From Daldinia sp. FL1419 (Eukaryota; Ascomycota; Sordariomycetes; Xylariales; Hypoxylaceae): a DNA stretch of 64,000 nucleotides. Under the pieces are notes generated by a model that made no database searches, was not told the origin of the DNA, and worked only from the letters and a program-made list of their open reading frames with translations. Below, piece by piece: positions 9,935 to 20,341 of this stretch. Made by a program: the position numbers and the translations under genes. Position 1 is the first letter of the stretch; each line of letters opens with the position of its first letter. The stretch lies in the NCBI GenBank assembly GCA_025201765.1, contig MU623475.1, positions 1 through 64,000 on the forward strand, given 5' to 3'.

Positions 9935-12900
9935 CCCTCTCGTCAGTTGGACCAGAGTCAACTACCTATCCCACCACTAACCCGAAAGGGAATTAGCGTA
10001 CGCCCGGTGAACCAGCTTCTTAGCGTCTAGCGGGCCGGATGTTGTCCTAACGCCACGACCGCCTAGCGTTGATCGCGGGTGATCTACACTAGGTATATTC
10101 GGCCCAGGTGACGATGGAGATCGCCTTCCTAACAATATTATGAGTCTCTTGGGTCTCGAACACATCTTTTCGTCCATAGATGCGCCTTGTGGAATCGGCA
10201 ACATACTATTCTCATTCAGTGGTTCGTTGCGCTGTTACCACTCTCTAATCTCGGACACACATGGCATTATTCGTTTTGAATTTGAAGAGATCAAATTGGA
10301 AATGCAGGTCTGCAGTCGGTGGCATAAATATGGAAGATACAGGAAACTGCTCAAGACCTGTCCAGATTCTCGAGTATCTAAGTACCCATCGAGCCTTCGA
10401 TGCTAAATCAGGCTTTACTCTATTTCACATGGAAGAATCACCTGAGGAGCATGGATCGCGAGGAATGATAGCAGGGTAATACCATGCCATGTCGGCATCA
10501 TTAAGGTTTGAGGTGCTAGTCGGTGTCCTGACTGCTCTTTAGGCCAATCAGTTCAAAACCCCTAACCTAGATCGTGGTCATTGCGTTCACCTAAGATACC
10601 TAGGTACTCTAGCCATCGCCCATTCAGCCATCGCATTGGTGACCAGTTCCATTTCTGATTTTTTTTCCCCCGGGTCCGTGCTTGGCCAGGACTTTCTCTC
10701 CGTTCTCATTTAATTGATCTGCTAAAGTCCTAGTTGCGAAACGAATAGAGTTTTCGTTTTTCGGTCTTGTACCTGCATTCAAGAGACATTGCTGAAGAAT
10801 GCCCAAACGTGCGCGAATGGATGTAGAAATAGAATTAACCAAGAATCATATGGCGCCCTACCAAAAAAACCTCGAACTGTTCTAGAATATGATGGCTTTG
10901 AGATGTAGCTGTGCCTTCATCGTAGAATAGGGAAGTATGAATCGTCTAATGAAGAGGAAGTGTAATACATCAACTCTTGATATCCAGAAGTGCAGTCGAT
11001 TGTTCTCCCTTCCCCTACTGACGTTCCGTCTCTATTAAGTATATCTTAACCCGCAAGAACCGTTGGCAATGCCTAGACAGGATATTCGAAGACTTTTACC
11101 ACTCATCAAATTAGGTAGATTAATGCTAGACGACGACCTGATATCTATCAATATTCAATATACCTACCAGCTTTGGAAACCCGACGTGACGAGAGCCACT
11201 CCGGCTAGAAGCACTACGACGCCGAGGCTCCAGAGGATTAGCCCGTCATTAAGGTTTATTCCGTCGTCTCCTTTAACAGGGGCAACCCAGCAAGAAGAGC
11301 TAGGTCAGGTCTAGGCCTGTCGGTACCTATAGTGTATGGATCAGTGGTCGCTCATGCCAGCCTTTTCCTTACCAATCCCGATTTCGCATCTATTCTTGAT
11401 GTCTCCAAGATAATACCCCACATTCGATGAGATCTTCAACTACGCTAGGGACCTATGAATCTTTGTTCGAGACAGTTTCCCAGCAATCACCCTTCGAAAC
11501 AAGTTGTCGACTTATAAAAGATGCCAGGACACGATAATACCACCCCCACGCGATACATTTAATCTAAAACGCAGTCTTTAAAACCCCCATATCGCCCATC
11601 CGTGCGCTGAGTGCCACAGAGTTTATTTTACACGCTCTATAAATACTCCAGCAATATTCCTCGGAACACTCATTTATTAGGCTTGATCCAACCGGTTTGT
11701 AGTCAGTCCTCAGTTTGAGACTCCAGAAAACGACGACGAGTAATTTTTGAATTTCAAGCTAAGCCACGAGCAACACGCCTGCATAGTTACTTAACGACTA
11801 TAAGCTATTCTCTATCGAGTGACTCTACCTGTAGGTCTCCGTTGTGAGTTGTGAGGATAACATAAGGAAGATCACTATGTTCTGAATCATACTGACTTCA
11901 GCTGATAAGAGTGATGACATTTACTTTATCTAGAACAGATACGATGAGTACGCGTGATTTAGATCTCTGCAGTATTATTCAAGAGATCGTGTAATTCGAG
12001 ATCATCTTCCTAACATACCCTTCGTTCTCAGCGTACCGCCAGGACTTACCGATCGAGAAAAGATACCAAAGACAGAAGGTCCGTGAAACCAACTTAATAG
12101 CAGCGTCGGTTCTCTATTTTCTTTCCTTTTCACCCTATAACTTCGCAAAATATCATTTGAAAGGCTGTGGTTATCTAGTGCTGTTGTATAATTCCGTTTA
12201 GTACATGCCCAACTGCAATCCATTCGGATCAGAGTCACCGTTGTAGTGTCAGCTGGCCAGCCCCCTGGATTTTAAATCAGCCCGTAAGTAATCGCACAGC
12301 TATGTAAGTACATAGCTGGGTACGGAGGAGAGAATTTGCTATTAGGGAAGCATCATCTCTTCGTCACATTGCATCAAACACCATAGTCATTTAGCCCGGT
12401 TAGGGGCGGGGCTATAACTTACCTAAAAGTTCACAGCTCAGCCATTACCGCTTCAAGTCTTAGGATCTCATGCAATTTGTCATCTTTCTCATAGTCTATT
12501 ACGATACACTGCTTATGCTCCCTCCTCTGAAGGGCCTCAGAGATATAGCAGTAACCGTCAAGCAGAGGCGTACGGACATATGTCCGGGGCACTAGGAAAA
12601 TACTCTCGCCTACAACGATCAGCACAAACACCAAATGACATGTGATGGTCTCAAATCTAAACAATTCTGCAGCATACTGTCTTATGAGATTATAAGATTA
12701 CTCTAAGCCTGATGTCCTTTACTGCATCTCTCTCTCGGCTTGCTCAGCCCGCGATCTCATACGATTGGGAATCCGGGGCCACAATGTACTGTCCGTGATC
12801 CTAAAGTAGTACTTGAGCTAGTCGATCGACTAAATCGTGCTTCGAAAATAATACACCATGGGGTTCCCACACACACGTAACAGGGTTGATATGGACCGAA

Positions 12901-13559
12901 AGGGAAATCCAAGGACCAAGTCGCAGGATAGGAAGTTAGTGTAGTAAAGAAATCGACATGGTGTAGGTAGTAGTGAAAGAAAAAAATTGATTAAAGGCGA
13001 TAGGATACATAATTCCTAGCCTCTACGAGAGTACAACGTGATCCAAAAATTCCACTACTGTTAAAACATTGCTTAGTGTATCTAGAGAATATTAGTGCCT
13101 GAGGGGGGGGCGTGCTTGGTTAAATTTCATATATCGAGAAATGGGTTAGATCTTGAAGATGATGTTTCGAAAAGGAGGGTACTCTGTCTGGCGGTCGGGT
13201 CCCTAACAGCTCTCTGGCCATGACAAGGATATCTTTATAGGATATAGATAGGTACTTACAGCAAGTCATAAAAAATATTCTACTATTTTCGAAACGGCAA
13301 ATTATCAATGGGCCCCCTTCCTTTGCCTCGGACACGTTGTCGAGTACCTAACTTAGAGTATTTGGTTCGTTATCAGAACGTCTTATAACCGCAAGTCACC
13401 ATCGAACGCAATGTTAGGCTTGAAACAAAACCCAAAGCCAACATAATTTCCATAAATAGGTAGCGTTGTTTTGAATATTCGAGGTCAACCAAGCGTCGTA
13501 TGTATTCCAGTCTATCTCAAATACCTATTTAATCACCTCGAAATAACTTCCTGATGAGA
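9935..13559. other. long gene-poor region
   Basis: About 3.6 kb of ordinary base composition without a gene I can recognise. Frames at 10140-10406, 11063-11314, 12002-12238 and 13120-13335 look random. The minus-strand frame 12431-12664 has a protein-like tail (EALQRREHKQCIVIDYEKD) but matches nothing I know and could be a decayed gene. A CTAGGTA motif is near 10600. It may belong to the extended regulatory region of the WOPR gene downstream. Confidence 0.4.
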
Positions 13560-13698
13560 AGTATTTAAATAAGAGCTGCCTTCCTCCTTTTTGGTTGTTG
13601 ATCCCATTTTGACCGGCTTAGCTACCTGCATTTATAATCCAACCCGCACTTTTCTTCGCAACTTTTGTTCGCACTTTCAGTCTATCTTGACCATCTTC

Positions 13699-13830
13699 AA
13701 CCACCTTGAACACCTTTGAACACCCTTGAACACCCTGAATACCCTGAATACCCCTTAACACCTCTAACACCTTTAACGCCTCCAACACCTTTAATAGCCT
13801 TAATCACCTTGGTCACCTTGACAATCCCCA
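13699..13830 (+). repeat. degenerate tandem repeat, 9-10 bp units
   Basis: About a dozen imperfect units of the type AACACCTTT(G), including AACACCTTTG, AACACCCTTG, AATACCCTG, AACACCTCT and AACACCTTT. The plus strand reads C/A/T and is nearly free of G. It lies in the presumed leader of the WOPR gene. In one frame it encodes a low-complexity Leu/Thr/Pro string, probably without meaning. Confidence 0.7.
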
Positions 13831-14840
13831 CCAAGGAATCTCATAAAAAAAATAACAGAGGCAGTCTACATCAAGCTTTCCCTTGTTACCACCCCCAAGA
13901 TCGCACCTATCCTTACACCTTACCAAGGCAAGAGCTGCATGTGCTGCAATTCACTTCGAAATTCAGGAACCTATCAACTAACAGATCTGCTAGTTGCCGA
14001 CACCGACAGAGGAAACCACCTACAAGGTACAACAGGTACCTCTCTTATTCGGACTTTAGGTACCTACCTACCTTGGGGAGGCGCCTTCCAGGAAAGGTTC
14101 TTGGGTCCAACTTCATTTAGGAAAGAACAACCCAGCCTCAACTCAGATTATTTTGGCGCCACATCACACCCCTGGGCCACTCTTTCCGACTTCTACCTCT
14201 TACAAACATTAGCACCTCTTAGGAAAATACCTGGAGTGTACCTAATATCACAATCCGAAAACATCTTCGGTTTAGCATTGGTTGTGCTGTCACACACGGC
14301 CTTGACTATATCGTCAAACTTTACATAGCAATCCATATCCGGGAAGCTTCTTTACAGAAAGACGCTATTTGCCCAGCATATCATCTCCGAGTTACCTACT
14401 GGTCGAGAACGCAGACCGACAAGAAGAAAAAAGAGACGACCACAGAGCACCGATTCGGAGTCCGTCTACACATCCCCTACGCACCTAAAAACTTAAAAAA
14501 CGCTAGGCGTTGCAACTCAAACCAACTATTTGGCCCTCTTCCACCTAGCCGCGCACGAGCTACGTAGGGGAGGTCACTAATCATTTCTGATACGATAGTC
14601 AGAAAACCTTATCGTAGTTTTATTCTTAGTAGGAGTAAAACCCTTCTTCTGGGAACTTTTTTGTCGTCGAGGAGCAGCAGAGCCATCAAAGCTGCAAAGT
14701 ATTCAGCAGTGCCCCCGATAGAGACATGCTACCAGGCACATCTCGACCTTGACCTCTATTTTAAGGTTCACCCAGCCTACCTAGGTATGTCGATATCTTA
14801 TAGTCGGGCTTACCTGCTAATTTTTCTCCCCGACTACTAA

Positions 14841-14890
14841 GATACAACCATTAGATACAACCGTTAGATACAACTGTTAGATACAACCAA
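14841..14890 (+). repeat. four-copy 13-bp tandem repeat
   Basis: Four consecutive copies of GATACAACCNTTA (central base A, G, T, then a truncated last copy), differing at only one or two bases. It lies about 0.6 kb upstream of the WOPR start codon, within the presumed leader. It could be a protein-binding array on DNA or RNA, or simple slippage. Confidence 0.75.
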
Positions 14891-15498
14891 AGGCTCTTGC
14901 TCTTTGATTTCATATCTTTCCAACCTTGGCTTGGCTACTGCCGTTGGACTGTGCAGAAGTGTATACGAGTCTGTACGAGATAAGTGCAAAAGATAGTTAA
15001 TAATCCTGCACTGCTACCCAAGAGTAGCACAATTTCCGGTTCTACTTGTCTGGCATCGAAGACGGGTGGTCCTAATATTTATATTCCACAAATTCACCCT
15101 ACCCCACCCTAGGTGACCCTTCTTCGTCACCCTAGGTTTACATAGTAGTCTCGAGATAAAGCATAAGGACCTGACCAAGGTAAGATTGAATTTACTATAT
15201 CTCCTGACCCCTCCTCGCCTTCCTTCCAAACTCACAATTCTTCCCTTGCTCCCTATAGATATTTACTTCCACGGTCTACACCTTAATCTTTTCTTGACCC
15301 GGGCGTCCTGCACCATCAACGCAACGCATACCGAAAAACCCAGTGCCGGGTCATTTCTACAGAGATATACTTTACTCTCGCCTATCTGCGCTGCTTTTGA
15401 CTATTGATCGGAAAGCTTTCCTCTATTAAGCTGTCACTTGCATTTCAGCTAATCATACTCAAATCCTATTCTAGATACGCTCGATTCTAAGGGTAATC

Positions 15499-16896
15499 AT
15501 GTCTGCTGGAGGCATCATGTCGGGGGTTGACCGCGCCGCCGTAAACGGTGGTGGGCCTCTTCAACCAACCTTCCAGGGTTACATTGGCAGCACAATGGAT
15601 GCTCTCATACTGTTCGAAGCATGTCTCTGTGGCCGTCTCAGACACGTACCTCGACGACCTCACGATAGGGAGCGAAGCAACCTCATCGTGAGCGGTAACG
15701 TTTTTATCTACGAGGAGCATTCCTCTGGAATTAAACGCTGGACAGATGGCGTCCCTTGGAGCCCAAGTCGTATCCTGGGCAACTTTCTATTATATAGGGA
15801 GCTCGACAAGCCCTTCCAGCCCGGAGAGAAGAAACGCGCAATGAAACGACAGAAACCCGATTCGGCCATTTCAAAGCCACAAAGCCATTCAAGATCTAGC
15901 TCAGTTGGTAACTATGGCACCGCTCTGCGAGGCGGTGGACTTTCCATGTCGAATCTCGATGGCACGGTAAACGCGCGTAACGACACCGAGCGAGCTCTTG
16001 TCGGCTCCCTCATAGACTCGTACCAATTCAAGCCCGAGGGACTCGTTAAGAAGACCATCAGTGTTACCTATCAAGGTATACAACATCATATGGTTTCATA
16101 TTATACCCTCCACGATGTTACACATTCAAGGCTTCTCACACCTGGCCAGCATGACGACTTACGAGGCATCATTCCTCGCGCGCCTTTGGTATCATCGGGT
16201 AGCTTTCGGGCCCCCGTGGACGATCATGAGTTTGTGTTGACTGACCACCATCTCCGAGGAGCTATCAACTCTTCGTATTATGGAAATAGGTCTCTTTCAG
16301 TGCCGAGTTTGCAAGTGTTTGATCAAGGGTCTTGGCCAAACCCCGGTCAATACGCCGTACCATACACGATAGGCCCAACGCTACCACCGGTGTCTTACCA
16401 ATCAGCATCTACTTATAACTATGACAATGGTGCTACCATGCAATATGGAATCCCGCAGCCAGCCTTACCATATAATCAACCAACCCCAATGCCGCCTCGA
16501 AGGCACTCGACCATGACTGGAGTAAGCGGTATTGGAAGCATCGATTACTCTACCTTCCCTCAGCTAGATAGAACTCCCATGAGCTCGGCACAACTCCTTG
16601 GAAATGACAACAATACTGCCGGCCACGATCTTTCTAATCAGTCGTCATATTCAAACGGTATTATGTTCGAGACATCTGCCGCTGCCGCTGCCGCCGCTGT
16701 CGAGAATACACCTTCGGACACGAATCAAGACGTCTACGGGCAAGATGGTCCGAGTTCAAATGGCGACTTATATAACCCAGACATAAACAACCTTCCCGCG
16801 ACGAACAATGGAACGCACAATGGAACGCACAATCCAGACACAGATGACCCTTCCGGCATGAACAACAACGCAATGAATGGATTTCGTTACAGTTAG
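15499..16896 (+). CDS. WOPR-domain transcription factor (Wor1/Ryp1/Sge1 type)
   Basis: Gti1/Pac2-family DNA-binding regulator. In other fungi the Wor1/Ryp1/Sge1 branch controls morphology, secondary metabolism and virulence or effector programmes. Single exon, 465 residues. The WOPR box is split in two as usual. Part a is at about 25-105 with GRLRHVPRRPHDRER and SGNVFIYEEHSSGIKRWTDG. Part b is at about 168-245 with LVKKTISVTYQGIQHHMVSYY. Thr82 in KRWTDG sits where related proteins have a proposed PKA site. The C-terminal half is Asn/Gln/Ser/Pro-rich with a polyalanine run and an NGTHNGTHN repeat, as expected for this branch. A second in-frame ATG lies six codons downstream, so the exact start is uncertain. 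It has the largest gene-free upstream region of the window. Confidence 0.93.
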   Translation: MSAGGIMSGVDRAAVNGGGPLQPTFQGYIGSTMDALILFEACLCGRLRHVPRRPHDRERSNLIVSGNVFIYEEHSSGIKRWTDGVPWSPSRILGNFLLYRELDKPFQPGEKKRAMKRQKPDSAISKPQSHSRSSSVGNYGTALRGGGLSMSNLDGTVNARNDTERALVGSLIDSYQFKPEGLVKKTISVTYQGIQHHMVSYYTLHDVTHSRLLTPGQHDDLRGIIPRAPLVSSGSFRAPVDDHEFVLTDHHLRGAINSSYYGNRSLSVPSLQVFDQGSWPNPGQYAVPYTIGPTLPPVSYQSASTYNYDNGATMQYGIPQPALPYNQPTPMPPRRHSTMTGVSGIGSIDYSTFPQLDRTPMSSAQLLGNDNNTAGHDLSNQSSYSNGIMFETSAAAAAAAVENTPSDTNQDVYGQDGPSSNGDLYNPDINNLPATNNGTHNGTHNPDTDDPSGMNNNAMNGFRYS

Positions 16897-17380
16897 GGAT
16901 AGAAATGGGTTGGGATAGGCGTTACGGGAGTTATGGAGTTATAGGAGTTGAAGCTATTTTACAAATCACTTTTGGCAATCCTTCCCCAGCGCGATATTAC
17001 CCCACAGAACAACTGTATGCAACTGGAGACCAAATCGTTACCGCAACACCATGGCCCTATTTCATTTTGTTTTTACTTTTATTTTTGTCTTCTTTCCCCC
17101 CCACTTATTCTTTTTTTTTTAAAAAACCCCAAAAAAAACCCCAAAAAAAAACCGAGGATAGAGAGGAGGGAGTCTTTGTGATAGCGCAGTTTTAGCTCAA
17201 TATTGTTATTGCATGAGAATAACGTGGAGACGGTTTTGAGGATTGTGTATCCGTTAAGTTTGGACTTGAGACTTTGCCTAGAGGCACGTGAATCTATCGT
17301 TGGGTTTTCAGAACAATTCATGTATTATGCAGCATAGAAATTAGGTAGTCAAAATTTATTGGTATTTGTTTTGCAATTAA

Positions 17381-17762
17381 CTGCTTCAAGGTAAGTATTC
17401 TCGTTATGCGCATAATAGATCTATTATGCGTTATTATGTATACTGCGCTTGTCATGTACATACATAATGCAATACCTATAATGCGATTATTAAGTAATAA
17501 TCCCTAAAGATTCTACTACCAAGAATACGTAATATTTCAGGATAATAACAATATGTACCTAGTAAAATTGGAAAAAATGCCAACTTAATTCCACATGCTT
17601 ATTAAATTTGAATAGGTAAATTAGTTTTGAAATTATCGATTAAGGAAATTTTCTATAAAATAAGGTAAAATGTAAATATTATTATAATACTTCAATATTG
17701 AAGCTTACCCCTTTTATTATTACGCTAAACGCATAATGAAATGTGCATCCCTGCTTCAAGGT
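17381..17762. mobile_element. candidate small non-autonomous insertion (MITE-like)
   Basis: An AT-rich segment of about 358 bp is bracketed by two identical 12-bp direct copies of CTGCTTCAAGGT (17381-17392 and 17751-17762). Just inside each end lie inverted ATTATGCG/CGCATAAT motifs, and related CATAATGC copies recur inside. The left end holds a perfect 22-bp palindrome. No coding capacity. The sharp drop in GC against its surroundings and the flanking direct repeat are what I see. Mobility is inferred. Confidence 0.45.
17409..17430. repeat. perfect 22-bp palindrome
   Basis: The half-site CGCATAATAGA is followed directly by its exact reverse complement, so it can form a perfect dyad or cruciform. 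It lies near the left end of the AT-rich insertion-like segment, and the CGCATAAT motif recurs near the right end (17729-17738). Confidence 0.9.
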
Positions 17763-18300
17763 TGCAGCTCGTTTATGTAATCTTTGTGGGACACATCACG
17801 TCACATCCATTACTACGTAAGCCGCGGCTCTTTAGGTGGGTACCAGCTGTCGTATGACGAACCAGGGTATTTTTGGGGGGATGCTGCGCTTGCCAGCCAA
17901 TGACGTCGAGTGCAGCCAATACAAATACAATGCAGTTAGCGTAGCTCCAGCACTGTGCACGGTGCCGGAACGCAACTTTTTTCAAACTGTAGGACACAAC
18001 GTAGTTCATCTTCCAACGTGTTGCCTGTTCTCCCCGAGCTAGATCCTTGAAGCGCTTGCGACTGCCGCCACTTTGATATAGTTCCCGCCTTCGACGAAGC
18101 TGGTTTCATATTCGTGTTGGAATAATCTCGTCGAGAGGGCCTTTTTAGGGCGAATTTTAAGAAAGGATTCGTCAAGTTGGCGTTTCGAAATTTCAACGAC
18201 GGAGCTGTGAGTTGCGCGGAGAGCTAGCTAGCTTCTTTGTCGGCTTGGTCTTCTTGGCGAGGAGGTGGTCGTGGCTGGTGAATAATATGATACACTCGAT

Positions 18301-19693
18301 ATGACTCTTCGGGCTGTATGCGGCGGCGCGCGCGCGTCTCGCAAGTGTCCGAGCTTAGGTTCGATCAGTATGTCATGTGCTAGCCTCGCCATGATGGGGG
18401 AGGGGGTTGGAGTAGCTCCGGTTACGTGGAGGAGGTCTGCGCGTATTGTCCGAGCAGCTATTTTCAAGCGCCAGAGTTTGATCTCGAACGAGACTACGAA
18501 TTGGCGAGGGAGGCGCAAAGACGCGTGTTCGAGTTCCTCTTTGGGAGACGCTACGAATGCTAGAGGACCCCTTTGGCTTGGGTCCGAGTCTAGGAGGTCT
18601 TTCTCGCAGACTACCGCGTTCCTCAGTGAACGGGATGAGGCTAAGAAGAAGGTTCAGTGCGTCTTTCCGCTTGCTTTGATGAGTTTTTGAATTTTTATAC
18701 ATTCGCTATGATCTCCTTACGCTAGATCTCTAATTGCCTAATTTAGCCATCAATTAGCCTTACCATAGCACTCGCAAGCTAACACGATATATAGAGTTTC
18801 CCCTGAAGAAGCCCCAAGACTAACGGTTGAGGAAACGAAAGGAATTCGGAAGGTGATTCCCAAGGTACTACCGGCATTGCCACAGCACGAGAACATATAC
18901 ACGGTCCCCAATCTACTGACGTTCTCGCGACTCGTTGCCGCGCCATTCATCGGGTACGCTATCGTGCACGATGCGCATACTTTGGCTTTGGGTCTATTTG
19001 CTTACGCGGGCTTCTCGGACCTGTTGGACGGTTGGATCGCTCGGAAATGGAAGCTGCAGACCGTAGTTGGGAGCGTTGTTGATCCTATGGCGGACAAGAT
19101 GTTGATGACGGTGTTAACTGTGTGCCTTGCTTATAAAGGGGCGCTACCTGGTGAGTTTCCTTCGAGTGCATATTCGTGGTCTATATGCTGTATCATGTGA
19201 CCCAGACCTTTTCTCTTACTGATGACTTTGCGCTACGATTTTGCTAATGAATTAATAGTTTGGCTGGGCGTCACAATTCTTGGGCGTGATGTCGGTCTAG
19301 CTATCTCCGCCATTTATTATCGGTGGATATCTCTTCCACCTCCAAAGACCTTTACGCGCTACTGGGACTTCTCCTTACCGTCGGCCGAAGTGCGACCTAC
19401 TACTATTAGCAAGTATAACACATTCTTGCAACTAGGGTTAATGGGAGCCACGATGGTGACGCCTCTTTTGACGGCGGACGTTGGGATGGCCATGGCGGCA
19501 TTCCAGTGAGTATCTCTTTTCTTAATTGTATTTCCGAGGGGATAGGTAAACGCCGTGTTCATTGTTACAGCCTCTAACTGAACTCAGGTATTTGGTTGCT
19601 ACCACAACTGTATGGAGCGGCCTCAGCTACGTGTTTAGTAAGGATGCGGTCAGGATCTTATCGGAGAGCAAAGGTAAGTCCAAAGGTCAGTAG
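18301..19693 (+). CDS. crd1: mitochondrial cardiolipin synthase
   Basis: CDP-alcohol phosphatidyltransferase that joins CDP-diacylglycerol to phosphatidylglycerol in the inner mitochondrial membrane. Four exons (18301-18656, 18795-19150, 19259-19505, 19588-19693) give 354 residues. The signature D-x2-DG-x2-AR-x8-G-x3-D-x3-D is complete in exon 2, from DLLDG through VVDPMAD. Upstream of it is IYTVPNLLTFSRL, typical of the family. Several hydrophobic segments follow. The N-terminal third is rich in Arg/Ser (GSESRRSFSQTTAFLSERDE) and suits a mitochondrial targeting sequence. Exon 1 is the least certain part: 18369 also offers an in-frame ATG, and the first donor (GTGCGT) was chosen to keep frame. 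A second mitochondrial gene, mto1, follows in the same direction. Confidence 0.88.
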
Positions 19694-19963
19694 TGCGGTA
19701 CATAACATTCCAATCATGTGATATCCGACTATCTTGAAGCTTCAAACAAGCTTCTATTATCAGAAGGAGGTTGATGCTAAGCCTAATTTCCTTATGGGTT
19801 ATATCATGTACATTATGCCTGGTTAATCAGGCGGATGAGGAACGTAACTGGTGTGTAAAATTTGGTCCGGCATGAGTGCCGCGGCCTATAGGTTATTGGA
19901 GATGGCGTATAAAATTATCATATTTGATATTCCTGAGGAACCGTTCGTTTTTTTTTGTTTTTT

Positions 19964-20001
<38 letters not shown>

Positions 20002-20341
20002 AATCGTTTGAAATTTCCATGCCTACGGAGTAGATATAATCGTATCGGGCACAGTCATGTCATCAAAAGTGAAAATTAATGATATTCTTAAATTCATCAA
20101 TTACGTAATTTCGTCGTCTGAAAGGGACTGTCAATTTAAGGTAAATTATTATTCCGATAGTAACCACAGGTACCTAGGTACAATCAGCCGCACGCCCCAT
20201 GCCCCACGCCGCCTGTCGATTCGAGCTTATTTCCTTATCGTCTTTTTCTTATCGAGAATTTTTAAGTTGAAAAGTCGACGACGCGAAGGCGGAAAATTCA
20301 CGAATTGGGCTCGCGACTTACCGTATCCTAGTGTTACGAGC
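19694..20341. other. spacer between crd1 and mto1
   Basis: Contains a T-rich tract and a TACCTAGGTAC palindrome at about 20170. The frame 20057-20503 runs through this spacer into the mto1 first exon; its upstream part looks non-coding. Confidence 0.5.
19948..20000 (+). repeat. poly-T tract
   Basis: T-only sequence interrupted by two G residues, ending in an uninterrupted run of 36 T (19965-20000). Simple repeat in the crd1/mto1 spacer; run length in the assembly may be unreliable. Confidence 0.9.

Larger units (their letters stand above)
13560..15498 (+). promoter_or_regulatory. putative promoter and long 5' leader of the WOPR gene
   Basis: A T/C-rich stretch with a TATA-like TATTTAAATAAG at 13562-13573, followed by long C/A/T-rich sequence, two tandem repeats and several short upstream frames (13716-14120, 13939-14328, 15186-15407). 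Wor1 of Candida is known for an unusually long 5' leader that affects translation. That this region is transcribed here is inference. CTAGGTACCTACC motifs occur at 14030-14070 and 14770-14785. Confidence 0.4.
16897..18300. other. spacer with low-complexity tract and an insertion-like element
   Basis: 16897-17340 is probably 3' untranslated sequence of the WOPR gene. It contains a run of T, then A and C blocks (CCCCAAAAAAAACCCC pattern) at about 17095-17152. 17381-17762 is listed separately. 17763-18300 is ordinary sequence, probably the crd1 promoter. No further gene seen. Confidence 0.5.

Noticed and set aside
12569..12585. 17-bp palindromic string (GTACGGACATATGTCCG) repeated in the mmm1 first exon near 29674-29690
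   Set aside because: Similarity ends at the palindrome, one copy is coding, and one such match in 64 kb is not far from chance; no element around it.
12431..12664. Minus-strand 77-codon frame with protein-like tail
   Set aside because: No known family, no start context, no neighbouring exon; kept only as a remark in the spacer description.
17095..17152. CCCCAAAA-like stretch that recalls ciliate telomere repeats
   Set aside because: Only two or three irregular units in a 3' untranslated region; simple low-complexity sequence.
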